Shown: piece after piece, positions 46,475-57,330 of the stretch
Layout of the letters: each line of letters starts with the position of its first letter
How positions within the stretch are numbered: the stretch's first letter is position 1
Assembly: GCA_025617375.2 (NCBI GenBank)
Contig: JAMYGW020000001.1
Location: 1,860,001 to 1,924,000 of the forward strand
Source of the DNA: Acarospora socialis
Lineage: Eukaryota; Ascomycota; Lecanoromycetes; Acarosporales; Acarosporaceae
Reading direction: 5' to 3'
Length of the DNA stretch: 64,000 nt
Notes under the pieces: model-generated
Databases searched by the model: none
What the model was told of the DNA's origin: nothing
What the model saw: only the letters and a program-made list of their open reading frames with translations
Made by a program: the position numbers and the translations under genes

Positions 46475-46703
46475 GCCCGCGCTAGCATTTCGCTTAGCCT
46501 GGCGTCCCGACGCACAAAGTCTTGGCACACAATCCCGAATTTTGTACGTCGAACCCGCAGTCCGATAACGACCTCACGACAATTCATTTTGCACACCCGC
46601 ATCGAACGTCAGCGTAGAGGTAATCCATCAGAGACAAGCATAATATTGCTTTCGGCACTGACATGTCCAGAAAACACCAAGTCTCTAGCCTTCGACCGCA
46701 ATC

Positions 46704-47046
46704 ATGTCTCACGAAACCGTCTGGTTCTCCCGCCCACGGACATACGGCAAGGGCAGCCGATCTTGGTACGCCTCTCCACCACTGTCGCTGTATTGCGACA
46801 CTCGAAGTGTCGGGTCGAGTTGGAAGCTGATATGCTCTCATCAATAGCCGCGTCTGCACCCACAGGGCCGGTCTCATCCGCAAGTACGGCCTGAACATCT
46901 GCCGTCAATGCTTCAGGGAGAAGTCCCAGGATATTGGATTCACAAAGGTAGAGCCCGATTTTCCTTTGCGTTGAGGAAGTCGATTCTAGGCATGGGTGCT
47001 GGGTAGAGGAGGAGGCTAATCTGGCTTCGTGACACAGCACCGATAA
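46704..47046 (+). CDS. RPS29: Cytosolic 40S ribosomal protein S29 (uS14)
   Basis: A 56-residue zinc-binding protein of the small subunit head. Exons are 46704-46765, 46848-46947 and 47038-47046. The product begins [20 protein letters not shown], continues [36 protein letters not shown]. The four zinc Cys residues (CRVC and CRQC) are present. The last exon is only nine bases (His-Arg-stop). The length is exactly that of the family. No open reading frame longer than about 30 codons shows it, so automatic methods could miss it. Confidence 0.95.
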
Positions 47047-47697
47047 ACGCGCGGGGTGAGATGCTGGGGATTGAAGAGCTAGGAATAAGACTGTTGTGTT
47101 GACCAGGGCGTGATGGAGGGCTATGCTCGCTTTTCGTGGTTCAAATCTAAGAACATTCAAACACAATCATGAGTTGCCTCGTAGAAATATGTTCCGTGAT
47201 TGAAGGACTTGCGCTCTTCGCGGATTTGATGACTTCGTTGGCCCCTTTCGATCTTTGTCCAAGCCCATTGGATTGTTGAATCTCCAGCGATGGACTACAT
47301 CGGCTAAATATGCGCCTCAAACCATACCAAGATTCTACTTCATACTTCACTCGTCTGATTGTACCACTCGCCCTGCGGTTGCCATTGGCACATGTCAAGA
47401 CTTCACGAGTGAACAATTCAAGGTTCTTTTCTATTGCGATAGATATAGTCTCTATGGTTAGATACCACTCCCTAAATGCGCACCCTAATGTCTACTTCCT
47501 TGAGCGGCGACACGGTTCATTACTAAGCTTACGGTCTTAGATGTGAGGACAGACCAGTCAGGGGATGATAAGGAGTGGAGATCTACATTGTAAAAGTACA
47601 TAAGAGTACAAGAAGCGCCATCGATGATGCTTTCGCCGGACGCACTACCCTTTTATACAAATGCAACAGCAGACCCCATCAATGACTAATGCCAACT
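47047..47697. other. Intergenic between RPS29 and TUF1 (convergent)
   Basis: 650 bases of 3' flank for two convergent genes. Nothing else recognised. Confidence 0.5.
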
Positions 47698-49239
47698 TCA
47701 CTTCAGGATCTGAGTAACCAGTCCAGTAGCCACGGTCCTACCGCCTTCTCGGATGTTGAACCGTTGGCCGCTTTCCAGGGCAACCGGGTTGTAGATATCG
47801 CATACCATCTCGACGTTGTCGCCCGGCATTACCATTTTCGCTTCTGCCTGCTCCGTGCCTTCCGGCCAGTGCAGAGCAGCTGCTTCATCTAGAAAGATTA
47901 TCAGCAACTTGTCCCAGAATCTGGATAATACTTATGACCCACCAGCTGTTCGGATGAAGATTTGCGGTCGGTAGTTGTTGTGGAACCCGGTGTGACGACC
48001 GCCTTCCTCCTTCGTAAGAACGTACATTGACACCATAAACTGCTTGTGGGCCTTCGCAGTTCCTGGTTTGGCAACGACCATTCCACGGTTGACGTCCTCC
48101 CTCTTTACCCCACGGAGTAACAGACCGGAGTTATCACCAGCTCTTGATTCATCACACGATTTCTTGAAAGTTTCGATATCGGTAACCTTTGTCTTGATAG
48201 GTTGTCCAACCTTACCCACCAACTCCACCTCGGAATCCTTCTTCAACACACCACGCTCAACACGCCCTGAAACCACGGTACCGCGTCCAGGTATAGAGAA
48301 TACGTCCTCGACTGACATGAGGAATGGCTTTTCGGTGTCACGCTGTGGTGTTGGTATCCATTCGTCAACCGCTTTAAGAAGCTCGTCGATCTTCTCTGCG
48401 CCAATCTCGGGCCGTCTGCCTTCTAGCGCACATAGAGCGGAGCCCATTATGATAGGTGTATCGTCTCCTTCAAAGCCGTACGACGTGAGCAATTCTCTCA
48501 TCTCCATCTCCACGAGCTCCAACATCTCCTGATCTTCGATAGCATCAATCTTGTTCACGAACACAACAATCTTCTTCACGCCGACTTGACGTGCGAGCAG
48601 TAAATGTTCTCGGGTTTGGGGCCTGTAAGTCGTAAGCATATGTCAAACTGCATCTGTTGACTTGACTCAACGCACATCTGACCGTCCGAAGCCGCCACCA
48701 CGATAACCGCACCATCCATATTCGATGCACCAGTAATCATGTTCTTGATGTAATCGGCGTGTCCAGGGCAGTCAACATGCGAGTAATGCCGTGCTTCTGT
48801 TTGGTATTCGATGTGTGCCGTAGAAATGGTGATACCTCGTTTGCGCTCTTCGGGAGCCTTGTCGATTGCGCCATACTCGAGGAAGTTCGCAAAGCCTTTC
48901 TCGGCTTGCCGTTTCGTTATCGCAGCTGTCAAGGTAGTCTATGCCAGTTAATTAGCTCGAGACAGCAGCACCTAAGCCCTGAACAAATGTCTACCTTGCC
49001 GTGGTCAACGTGCCCAATGGTACCTTCAATCATCAGCCTCGAGCCTCCAACATTAAGTCAGGGACCTTACCGATGTTGACATGAGGTTTTGTCCGTTCGA
49101 AGACTGTGGCAAGCCCTCGAGTTCCATTTCGGTCTCTCCCAAACACTTGTTGCACAGGGTTGACACTGCGCTGTTGCTGGAGCGCAACCCGAGCAGTCCG
49201 CAGAAATGGAGCGACAGATCGCACAAATGTAGACATCAT
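47698..49239 (-). CDS. TUF1: Mitochondrial translation elongation factor Tu
   Basis: Delivers aminoacyl-tRNA to the mitochondrial ribosome; about 440 residues in several exons. [20 protein letters not shown] with later Arg residues is a mitochondrial presequence. GTP-binding motifs: [16 protein letters not shown] (G1), [13 protein letters not shown] (G2), [13 protein letters not shown] (G3), NKIDAIED (G4) and GSALCALEG (G5). Domain 2 is seen in [19 protein letters not shown], domain 3 in [19 protein letters not shown] and VTQILK at the end. A second ATG three bases inside could be the true start. The IF-3 gene lies upstream on the same strand. Confidence 0.95.
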
Positions 49240-49853
49240 GAAAGATTATTAAGGACCCTTTACAATGAAGAAGAGAAGAGAACCGGAAGAGGAGGGCGTG
49301 CAATTCGCGCTAATTGGTCGATGGTCTTTCAATATCACTGATAAATTTATTTTAGCGGGCCACATGTGCCGCCGCTTTAAGGTTCCTAGGGTATGGGCTT
49401 GGAATGACTTTATATATACTCGAGTAGTTGGGTAACTACTGACTCTATTTAATCGAGGCAGTAAGGTAATTTGATGATATTTTATAAATGTCACATCGAC
49501 ACGAGCATGACTGGTACCTGGAGACCCTCACGACGTTCCCCGGTTCTCCAACTCATACGTAATGACACCGTGCTTGAACCGAATAATCAGCTTCTAATCT
49601 CCGGTTTGTGCAGATGATCTACAGCTTCCCGTAGAGAAGCTGGCTTCGGGATGGCAGAAGTCCAGCATGCTGTATGCCATAGTCTTGTGCCCATCTGGTT
49701 CGAGTTCTCGCATGACGCTTGAGGTATCCTCGAACATAGACGAGCTAAATACCAAAGGGCAGGTCTTCGTACATCTACCACGATGCTCATCCCAGCTCCT
49801 CTCACCTAGCGCTGCCCTTGTGAGCTCTTGTACCAATAAGACAAGGCGACGCG
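49240..49853. other. Intergenic upstream of TUF1
   Basis: About 600 bases holding the TUF1 promoter and IF-3 3' UTR. An 87-codon minus frame at 49594-49857 was considered and not called. Confidence 0.45.
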
Positions 49854-50585
49854 TCACTTCTTAACTTTGCCCTCGAAATGTAGCGTAGCCTGCTCCGGTA
49901 CCTTGCCCACCATCGCCTTCCATTCCGTCGCTCCTTCGACCTTGTTCGCCCTCACCCTTATACGCCTCAGCACCTCGAGCGCCTCCTCCTCCGTAGCTTT
50001 CCTGCCTCTCTTCTTCCCTGCCAAAATGACCTCAACCCGTCTGCCCTGCTCCAGAAATTCCACCATCTTATTCAACCGATGACCCAAATCATTCGGCCCA
50101 ATGGCCCAATTCAGTTCTAGCTGCTTGACGAGACTTGCCGGATCCTTCTGCGCCTTCGCTTTTGCGCGCTCGGCCTCTCGTAGTGCTTTCTTCTCGTAGA
50201 GCTTACAAACCGGAATTTTACCCTCTTCCGGCGGCGAAACTTGAACAAGAGTGTAGAGTTTCCGGTCGAAGGACTGGAGGACTCGACGTAGCGGTTCGGG
50301 AGGTTTGAGGGCGTTGTCCTCGCCCACAACGTGAACTTCGTAGGCTACGATGTTCGAGTCCCGGGGTGGACCTGCTCTTTGAGATTGCGGGACTGCATCC
50401 TGAGGCTGCGTCCTTGCAACGAATCTAGAGTTTATGAAGGTTGACATGGGCCGTCGCGGGCAACGGGCGCGTAGGATTGACAGTCGGACAGAGCATGGAG
50501 GGGCTGCCCGCGCGGAGCCGGTGCCACCGAGAAAGACGTCATTGAGAGCCAAGGCTGTACTTGTGAGAGTCCGACTCGTCTTCAT
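49854..50585 (-). CDS. Mitochondrial translation initiation factor IF-3
   Basis: Bacterial-type IF-3 that keeps the mitochondrial small subunit free for initiation (Aim23/MTIF3 type), 243 residues, one exon. The N-terminal 45 residues (MKTSRTLTSTALALNDVFLG, RARCPRRPMSTF) form a basic mitochondrial presequence. The IF-3 N domain is seen in SNIVAYEVHVVGEDNALKPP and FDRKLYTLVQVSPPEEGKIP, then a Lys/Glu helix, then the C domain: KQLELNWAIGPNDLGHRLNK, LEQGRRVEVILAGKKRG. It ends with the basic GKVKK. Its start is 153 bases from that of IMP1, which runs the other way. Confidence 0.9.
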   Translation of the reverse strand: MKTSRTLTSTALALNDVFLGGTGSARAAPPCSVRLSILRARCPRRPMSTFINSRFVARTQPQDAVPQSQRAGPPRDSNIVAYEVHVVGEDNALKPPEPLRRVLQSFDRKLYTLVQVSPPEEGKIPVCKLYEKKALREAERAKAKAQKDPASLVKQLELNWAIGPNDLGHRLNKMVEFLEQGRRVEVILAGKKRGRKATEEEALEVLRRIRVRANKVEGATEWKAMVGKVPEQATLHFEGKVKK

Positions 50586-50738
50586 CTTTGTTGTCCCAAC
50601 GAACGCTAGCAGTTCATTTCCTGCGACTTGAGATGCGCCACGCACGGACCACCTCGGTACGCTACTCCTTGCGCTACCGACCTCATATGGTCCCACTCAG
50701 TTCTAACAGCACCTTTAAGCACAAGCAATGCCACTCCG
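50586..50738. promoter_or_regulatory. Divergent promoter shared by IF-3 and IMP1
   Basis: Only 153 bases separate the start codons of two divergent genes for mitochondrial proteins. Both 5' UTRs and core promoters must fit here or overlap. No TATA box is visible. Confidence 0.6.
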
Positions 50739-51345
50739 ATGACCTCGAAGGCAAGCCGCCTGGCGCGGCTATTCCGCGAAGTCCATTCCAATCGAGTCTT
50801 CAGACCTCAAACGCTCCCTAAGCTGGTCATCAACAGCGCCAAGGCCGCCTGCTTCGTTCATCTGTTCACAGAGTACATCGGAGAACTGCGCATGACATGG
50901 GGCCCTAGCATGCTGCCTACATTAGGCACGCGGGGGGATTGGGTGTATGTCTCTAAGCTGGCGAGACGGGGTAAGGATGTTCGGGTGGGGGATATGGTTG
51001 CTATCAAGCATCCTATGTTCCCCGGCACTGGGGCTATCAAGCGGGTTGTTGGAATCTCGGGAGACTTCGTGTTGAGGGATACGCCGGGTACGCTTTCGGA
51101 CGCCATGATACAGGTAAGCAATCGGTTTAGGGAGAATTCTATTCAAGCTGATGGTCTGGTTTCAGGTTCCAGAAGGTCATTGTTGGATCATCGGTGATAA
51201 TGTGCCCTGGTCGAGAGACTCTCGAACGTACGGGCCTTTACCGTTAGCTTTAATCAAGGGAAAGGTTGTTGCAAAGGTCTGGCCTTTACAACAGATGAAG
51301 TGGATTGAGAATAGCTTTCAGCCAGTCGAAGCGGCCATTGGCTGA
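50739..51345 (+). CDS. IMP1: Mitochondrial inner membrane peptidase subunit 1
   Basis: A signal-peptidase-type serine protease that removes sorting signals from proteins in the intermembrane space, 184 residues in two exons (50739-51113, 51166-51345). MTWGPSMLPTL carries the catalytic Ser; GAIKRVVGISGD carries the Lys general base; GHCWIIGDN and SRDSRTYGPLP are the later S26 boxes. A hydrophobic segment near AKAACFVHLFTEYIGEL forms the membrane anchor. The start at the second small frame ATG gives a normal length. All catalytic residues are present. Confidence 0.93.
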
Positions 51346-51468
51346 TATTAACCAGTGTTGCCTCTTATACACCTCTACCAAATGACATACATTCGGAACG
51401 TAAGAGAGTACAGGATATAGTACAAGTAATGCAAAACCAAAGCCGGTTATGCTTCCTAGCCTGAGGTA

Positions 51469-52785
51469 TCACCTGTATCGCTCTGGGTTCTTCTTCTTAT
51501 ATGGTAGCGGCTCGATCCTCTTCCTTTGAAATTCTATGTCGGCTCCCGCAATACCTGCTCTCTTCATCACCCCTGCTGTTCCTTCGTCCCAAATGGTCCT
51601 GAACATGTGAACACCGAAGGGATCGTGTCTATGTTTATCGTTGAAGCTTCGTAGATTGAAGTTTTCTCGCTTCACTTCCTCACGCAAGGACAGCTCATCT
51701 AACGTCTTGTTGTCAGACTGACGGAGAACGAACACTGATAGCCGGTGATACGGGCTCCCTTTTTGAGCATGCGGAGGCAACCAGGGTAGGATAGTGTGCG
51801 AATCTTTGGAGAGTCGGGATAACGGAAGAGAGCTAGAAGTGGGCGATAGAGGGACATTGACAGCGAGGTAGTGGCATCTGTAATCAAAACCGTCGGTATT
51901 CAGATTCGGTATGTCCGGATCGATCGCTACCACTGTGACCAATCGTTCGCCCCGGTCGAAGACCTGAACATTTAACCGGGGTGGGATTTCGCTGACTCTC
52001 GAGTCTACGAACTCCCCCGGCTGAACTTTGCGTCGCCCGAACGCCAGGTGAACATCTGCTATCGGATCGATGTAAGGGAGCACGTCTGGTATGACGTTCA
52101 TTTGTGTGATGCGTTGTACGAGCAATGGTCGTCGGTACTCTCGCCAATGCTTATCCGCAAGATAACGATATATGGGACGATTCATGTCTCCTATAAATGG
52201 CAGATGAAAGCTTTAGTACTAATGATAGAAGCTAAGGACTAATAGCCACATACCTTCTCCATCCTCAAACCTCTTCTTTATTGCAGGATCATTGATGTCG
52301 GCCAGTATCTTCAACTCCTCCAGATATTTACGCATGCTTGTAAGTCTTATGTTCTTCTTGATCTCGCCCCCACTAACGGCAGGATCCTGCGCTTGCAGCC
52401 TTGCTATCCTAGCTCTTTCGACCTCAATCTGTTGCAACTTTTCTTCTCGATCGGCGCCCAGGATCTTTCGCGCTTCCTGGAAAGCTTGGTAGGGGAGTTG
52501 TTCAAAAGGCAGATTCGCAGAGCTTTGTAGTGCAGCACGTCGCCGCCTGGAGCCAATTGGCCGTATGCCGGATCTCATGAGTTGTCGCTCTTCTTTAGGT
52601 GTGCTCACTAGAGCTGGATCTAGAGATGATGCGGATGATGTAGACTGCAGTGAAGCTTCCTCGTTCCTTGTCGCCGTTGAGGCAAGGCCACGCCTTGTCG
52701 TAGATTGTACCAATGTCTCATTGTGCCTTGTAATTTGACGTAGACATCGAAATGTTTGCCTTGCGGCGCTGTGAGCTGCTGACAT
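51469..52785 (-). CDS. MRPL35: Mitochondrial 54S ribosomal protein mL38
   Basis: A large-subunit mitoribosomal protein with a phosphatidylethanolamine-binding (PEBP) fold, 417 residues, exons 52785-52254 and 52190-51469. The start at 52785 gives a presequence ([20 protein letters not shown]). The middle has [20 protein letters not shown] as a coiled helix and [40 protein letters not shown]. The PEBP part includes [14 protein letters not shown] and [13 protein letters not shown]. Longer in-frame ATGs upstream would give a poorer leader and run into the uL4m promoter. Family: yeast Mrpl35. Confidence 0.92.
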
Positions 52786-52941
52786 CTCTGAAGTGCTCTC
52801 TTTAATTTTGGTCGTGTCGTGGTCGTCAAGAAGTTTCTCGCTTGAGCTCATGGCGCAGGGTCCTCGATCTTTGAGCCGCAAATTGTACATCTCGGCACCA
52901 ATCGCAACGCTCATCCCTCGAAAAGCCACGATACCATAAAC
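52786..52941. promoter_or_regulatory. Divergent promoter shared by mL38 and uL4m
   Basis: 156 bases separate the start codons of two divergent genes for proteins of the same ribosomal subunit. This would favour co-regulation. No TATA box is seen. Confidence 0.6.
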
Positions 52942-53897
52942 ATGGGATCTCGAGCTTCGACCCGTTGTATGAAGAGTTTGAAACAGGCCTGGTGCAATCC
53001 AGTCATCTGGAGCGACCCTTTGGCGGTGAGTCCACCTGCTTCACTCTAATCGACAAAATCTGACAAGCGCTCCAGCAATGTCTCGCACCTCGGTTCTCGC
53101 GCGCGATGGCCACGGAGGCTCGACTGCCAGGAGAGAATATACTTCAGTCCTCTGCAAATGGGCACCTCACATCGCCGACTGGTGAAGTGGCGCATCAATC
53201 GGCTCCTGCAGCAGGACCAGTCCTCACAACCATCTACAAGTTTCCAACAATGGAGCCGATGCGTTTCGAATACTACCCTGCAAATCACCTAAACCTACCT
53301 TTACGGCGAGATATACTCCACCGCGCAGTTATCTATGAAGGGGACGCCACGAGACAAGGGACGGCGAGTACGAAATGGCGAGGCGACGTCCACGGGAGTA
53401 ACCGCAAGCTATTACCCCAAAAGGGCACTGGGATGGCTCGGCGGGGTGACAAGAAGTCTCCGATCTTCCGTGGCGGAGGTGTTGCCTTTGGGCCTCATCC
53501 CAGAGACTTCTCGACGAAGCTTCCCAGGAAGATGTACGATTTGGCATGGCGGACTGCATTGAGCTATCGGTATAAGAAGGGCGAGCTGGTGATTGTAGAG
53601 GATGGAATGGAAATCGAGTATCCACAGACACGATTTATCAAGCAGATTTTCGAAGACAATCAATGGGGGAATCCGAATGGGAGGTCTCTGTTAGTTGCAG
53701 CGTCAGTCCGAGAAAACTTGTTCGAAGCACTGAAAGACGCTGGGGAGGATGGTAGAGTATTGACAGAGGATGATGTGGACGTGAAGGACTTATTGGAAAT
53801 GGGTCGAATTATTGTTGAGAAGAGCGCACTGGATGGGATTTTGCGGGATCACCAAAGCGATCTGGTCAAGAGAGTGCCCACTGCTGTTCATCGTTGA
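52942..53897 (+). CDS. YML6: Mitochondrial 54S ribosomal protein uL4m
   Basis: 301 residues from exons 52942-53025 and 53076-53897. The presequence is in the first exon ([20 protein letters not shown]). The domain starts at [20 protein letters not shown] and has the conserved basic loop [40 protein letters not shown] and [20 protein letters not shown]; this loop reaches the exit tunnel in L4 proteins. The C-terminal half ([32 protein letters not shown]) also matches. The second-exon ATG alone would lack the leader. Confidence 0.93.
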
Positions 53898-54202
53898 TCA
53901 AGTTTGATCAATGATCTTTGTATTGCTATAGAAAATCTGTATATGATCCTGGCAATCTTTGGTAAATATCATGTGTTCAATGTTCGCAATGGAAATGTAA
54001 GTCTCACAGGCCGAGGGGCCTATGGCGGAAATTCATCGGCGGAACGACGCCGAGGTCTCTCAGATATAAACTTTCGAGCATCAACCTCCACATAGATAGA
54101 TCGTAAAATGAGGCGGTAACATCACCATCGATGTTTCGACTTCCGTCTTGCGCAAGTGCAGCTTCACCGCTGAGCAGGCTCTCGCGGACACGACCGATCA
54201 TA
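53898..54202. other. Intergenic
   Basis: About 300 bases between two plus-strand genes. Nothing recognised. Confidence 0.5.
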
Positions 54203-55759
54203 ATGCCTCTGAAAGCTAAGATACAAAATCCTGCTCTGCAGAGCCGAGCAAAGGTGCGCCAGTGCCAAGCGCATTATATACCACTTGGAAGCTGACGATT
54301 GCCTCATTTTGTAGATGTCTACGCAAGCAGAGATATCTCATCAAGAACAGCCCGGTGACGAACCCGACGACGTCCTTTTCAACACTCTATACGGAGCGCG
54401 GACAATAGAGCTCAACCGGCCCGGGAAGCTCAACTCGCTCAATGGCTCAATGGCTCGAAAGATCATCCCGAGGCTTCTAGTATGATACAATCAGGCTCTC
54501 AAGACGTTCACGACACTGACCGAGGCTTGCAGGAATGGGAGAAATCACAAATGGCCAACGTCATCATCATGTCCGGGGCGGGAGAAAAGGCCTTCTGCGC
54601 GGGCGGCGACGTCGCGGCTCTAGCCAAGCTCAACACCGAAGGGCCCTCCGGGCAGCAGAAATCTAAAGACTACTTCGCGCTCGAATACCAGCTCGACCAC
54701 CTGATCGCCACCTACCCGAAACCCTACGTCGCCCTCATGGACGGCATCACGATGGGCGGCGGCGTCGGGCTAAGCGTGCACGCGCCCTTCCGCATCGCCA
54801 CGGAACGCACCCTCTTCGCCATGCCCGAGACGACCATCGGCTTCTTCCCGGACGTCGGCGGCTCCTTCTTCCTGCCGCGCCTCGACGGCCAGATCGGCAC
54901 CTACCTGGCCCTGACCTCCGAGCGGCTCAAGGGCGTCAACGTCTTCTACGCTGGCATCGCCACCCACTACATCGACTCCTCCTCCCTCCCCGCCCTGACG
55001 TCCCGGCTCGCCGAGCTCGTCTTCAAAGACTACGCCTCCCTGCAGGCCCGCAACGCCATCATCGACGCCACCATCGACGAGTTCGCCACCGGCGTCCCGC
55101 ACAACGAGCCCATGCTGCTCGCGGGGCCCCTCCGCCGCGCCATCGACCGCTGCTTCGCGCACGACACCATCGACGCCATCCTCGGCGCGCTGGAAACCGA
55201 GGCGCACTCCGGACGCGACACCGCCGACTGGGCGCGCAAGACCATCACCACCCTCCACGAACGCTCCCCGACCAGCGTCAAGGTCGCGCTGCGCCAGATG
55301 CGCCTCGGCCGCCGCTGGTCCATCGCCGACACCTTCCAGCGCGAGCACCACATCGCCTCCCAATTCATGGAACACCCCGACTTCGTGGAAGGCGTGTCGG
55401 CGCGCCTGATCCGCAAGCCGCCGACGACGCCCGTCTGGAACCCGCCGTCGCTCGAGGCCGCCGACGACGCGGTGACGGAACAGTTCTTCCGCTTCGAGGG
55501 CGCGGCGAGACTGCCGCTTCTGAGGCAGGGCCGGGAGGCGGATTACGCGGAGTATCCGCATGCGGCCATCGGGTTGCCGCGCGAGAGGGAGGTGGAGCGG
55601 TTCGTGCGGGCGGGGGGGAAGAGGAGGCGGGATGTGCTGGAGAGGTTTGTGGGTGGGAATGGGAAGGTCGGGGCGAGGGAGAGGGTGGCGGAGATGCTGG
55701 ACCGGATGACGGAGACAAGGGAGGGGGCGAAGGAGCTGGTCTGGGTTCCGGCGCGGTGA
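54203..55759 (+). CDS. EHD3: 3-hydroxyisobutyryl-CoA hydrolase (valine catabolism)
   Basis: A crotonase-fold hydrolase that converts 3-hydroxyisobutyryl-CoA to 3-hydroxyisobutyrate in mitochondrial valine breakdown, 480 residues from exons 54203-54253, 54315-54479 and 54533-55759. The first exon (MPLKAKIQNPALQSRAK) is basic and probably targets mitochondria; splicing places MSTQAEISHQEQP after it. Crotonase motifs: TIELNRPGKLNSLNGSM, KAFCAGGDVAAL (oxyanion Gly), DGITMGGGVGLSVHAPFRIA, MPETTIGFFPDVGGSFFLPR (active-site Glu/Asp). The third exon is far more G/C-rich at third positions than neighbouring genes. If the first exon were not used, translation would begin at 54315. Confidence 0.9.
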
Positions 55760-57330
55760 GATACGGACGTTGATGTCCACACGAACGCGGGGTGCGTTTT
55801 GCGTTTGCGTTTGTTTGGACGTGTAGAGAGGTGTGGAGGGGCGTGATTGTACAGTTACACGTCGCCGTTCTTTTCGGAAGACTGAAAGAATGGAAGGAAG
55901 AGCGGGGCATCGCGCTTAACGCGACCCGCGTTTGTGCAGCTGTATCACTCTTGCCCCAACCCTAGCCTAAGGTACTGAACAAAAATCCGCCGGATCGACC
56001 TCTACTACCGGAGGTACCAAGAGGGGAAATTGTACCTAAGGTACAACCAACCCGCGTGCGCTTCGTGAACGTTCCATTCCCGCGGCCTAATGCAGCGAAC
56101 AGCGAACCGCATGCTTCCATCGCATGGTACTTAGACATCGAACTGCCTGACCGGACATACCCTTATCTACGTAAGATAGAGATCTAGTATACGGTATTTC
56201 TGGATCACGCGGCTTACATCATCATTGGCTACACGCAAACACAGTCTGTAACCCTTACCTCATTGCCATCCTCGGAGCTAGCTCCACGCGGAACGAATTT
56301 TGTGGGTCGAGGTTTACGTGCCAATGCTTTGCTTTGATTTCCTCTCCCTTACTGTGCGTCCTATTTTAATATTTCCTTGACAGTGAAGGGAATGTATAAG
56401 GAGCGGAGTTTAGGACACAGTTTTTCAAAATCTGATTCTGGGCCTGGAGAAAACGTGACATCAAGTATCGAAAGGGAGATGGAGGAGTTGAAGATGAGAC
56501 GTGAGAGTGAGATGGGGAAACGTGAGATGACATTGGGAATAGGGTGGGTTCGAGAAGGCGGATAGCGAAGGCGGTTGGACGCTTTCAAGGAGGGCAGAAC
56601 GAATCGATCACGCTTCAAGTGATCTAGAGGAGTGAGTATGTGGAGTTAAAGATCCGATAGGTGCAGGAACACCAGACGAAGGAAATGCTACGTGGAGAGA
56701 CGAATGACATATAAGCATCGATCACCGTCTCTGCCTTCATCGGCACTGGTCGAGACTTCATTCAATCGTGCAATTTGAGATTCGCGGTCAGCGGAGCTGT
56801 GGTACAGAGTGGAGAGAGCAAGGCTTTTGGCACATGGTACTTTGAGACGATTCGCGAATTGACGAAGCCATAAGAGTCAGGAGCAGACAGGGGTCCCCAT
56901 CAATGAGAGTCGGGTATGGGAGAGAGATGAAGAGAAGTAGCAAGACAGTTTGCGGAGCTCCGAACAGTGATCGGAGGGAGGAGGATGGGCGCATGATTCT
57001 TAAGAAGAAGTGAGAATGAGAGGTATGACGATCAAGTTCTCCCTAAAGCCAACGTAGCTGATCAGAAAGAAGTGTGCCAAGCCCAAACAACAGATAACAA
57101 CACAACAACCTCGCCAGTGCCTCAAGACCTTCCTCGCTTCGATCCGTATATCGTAACAGGTTCGTCAATATAATCGAGAGTAGACCTCCCTAACGTATAA
57201 GAAGCAGACGCCGACTGCTTTACAGGGAAGAGACTCGTCCGTCATTATAGATATGGAGACTGTGGTCTGCGTGGATTGTTCCTTCCATGATGCACAGATT
57301 ATAGGCACGAAATGATGGCTGATCGAGAAT
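55760..57330. other. Intergenic between convergent genes, no gene recognised
   Basis: 1.6 kb. Near 55975 and 56030 there are AAGGTACTG/CTAAGGTAC-type elements. Frames at 56361-56618 and 56788-56994 have no domain. The last 300 bases are the 3' UTR of the bZIP gene. Confidence 0.45.

Noticed and set aside
49587-49857. Minus frames downstream of IF-3
   Set aside because: Short, no family and no convincing start or splice; treated as intergenic.
54770-55780. 336-codon minus frame
   Set aside because: Produced by the G/C-rich codons of the hydrolase gene on the other strand; no domain.
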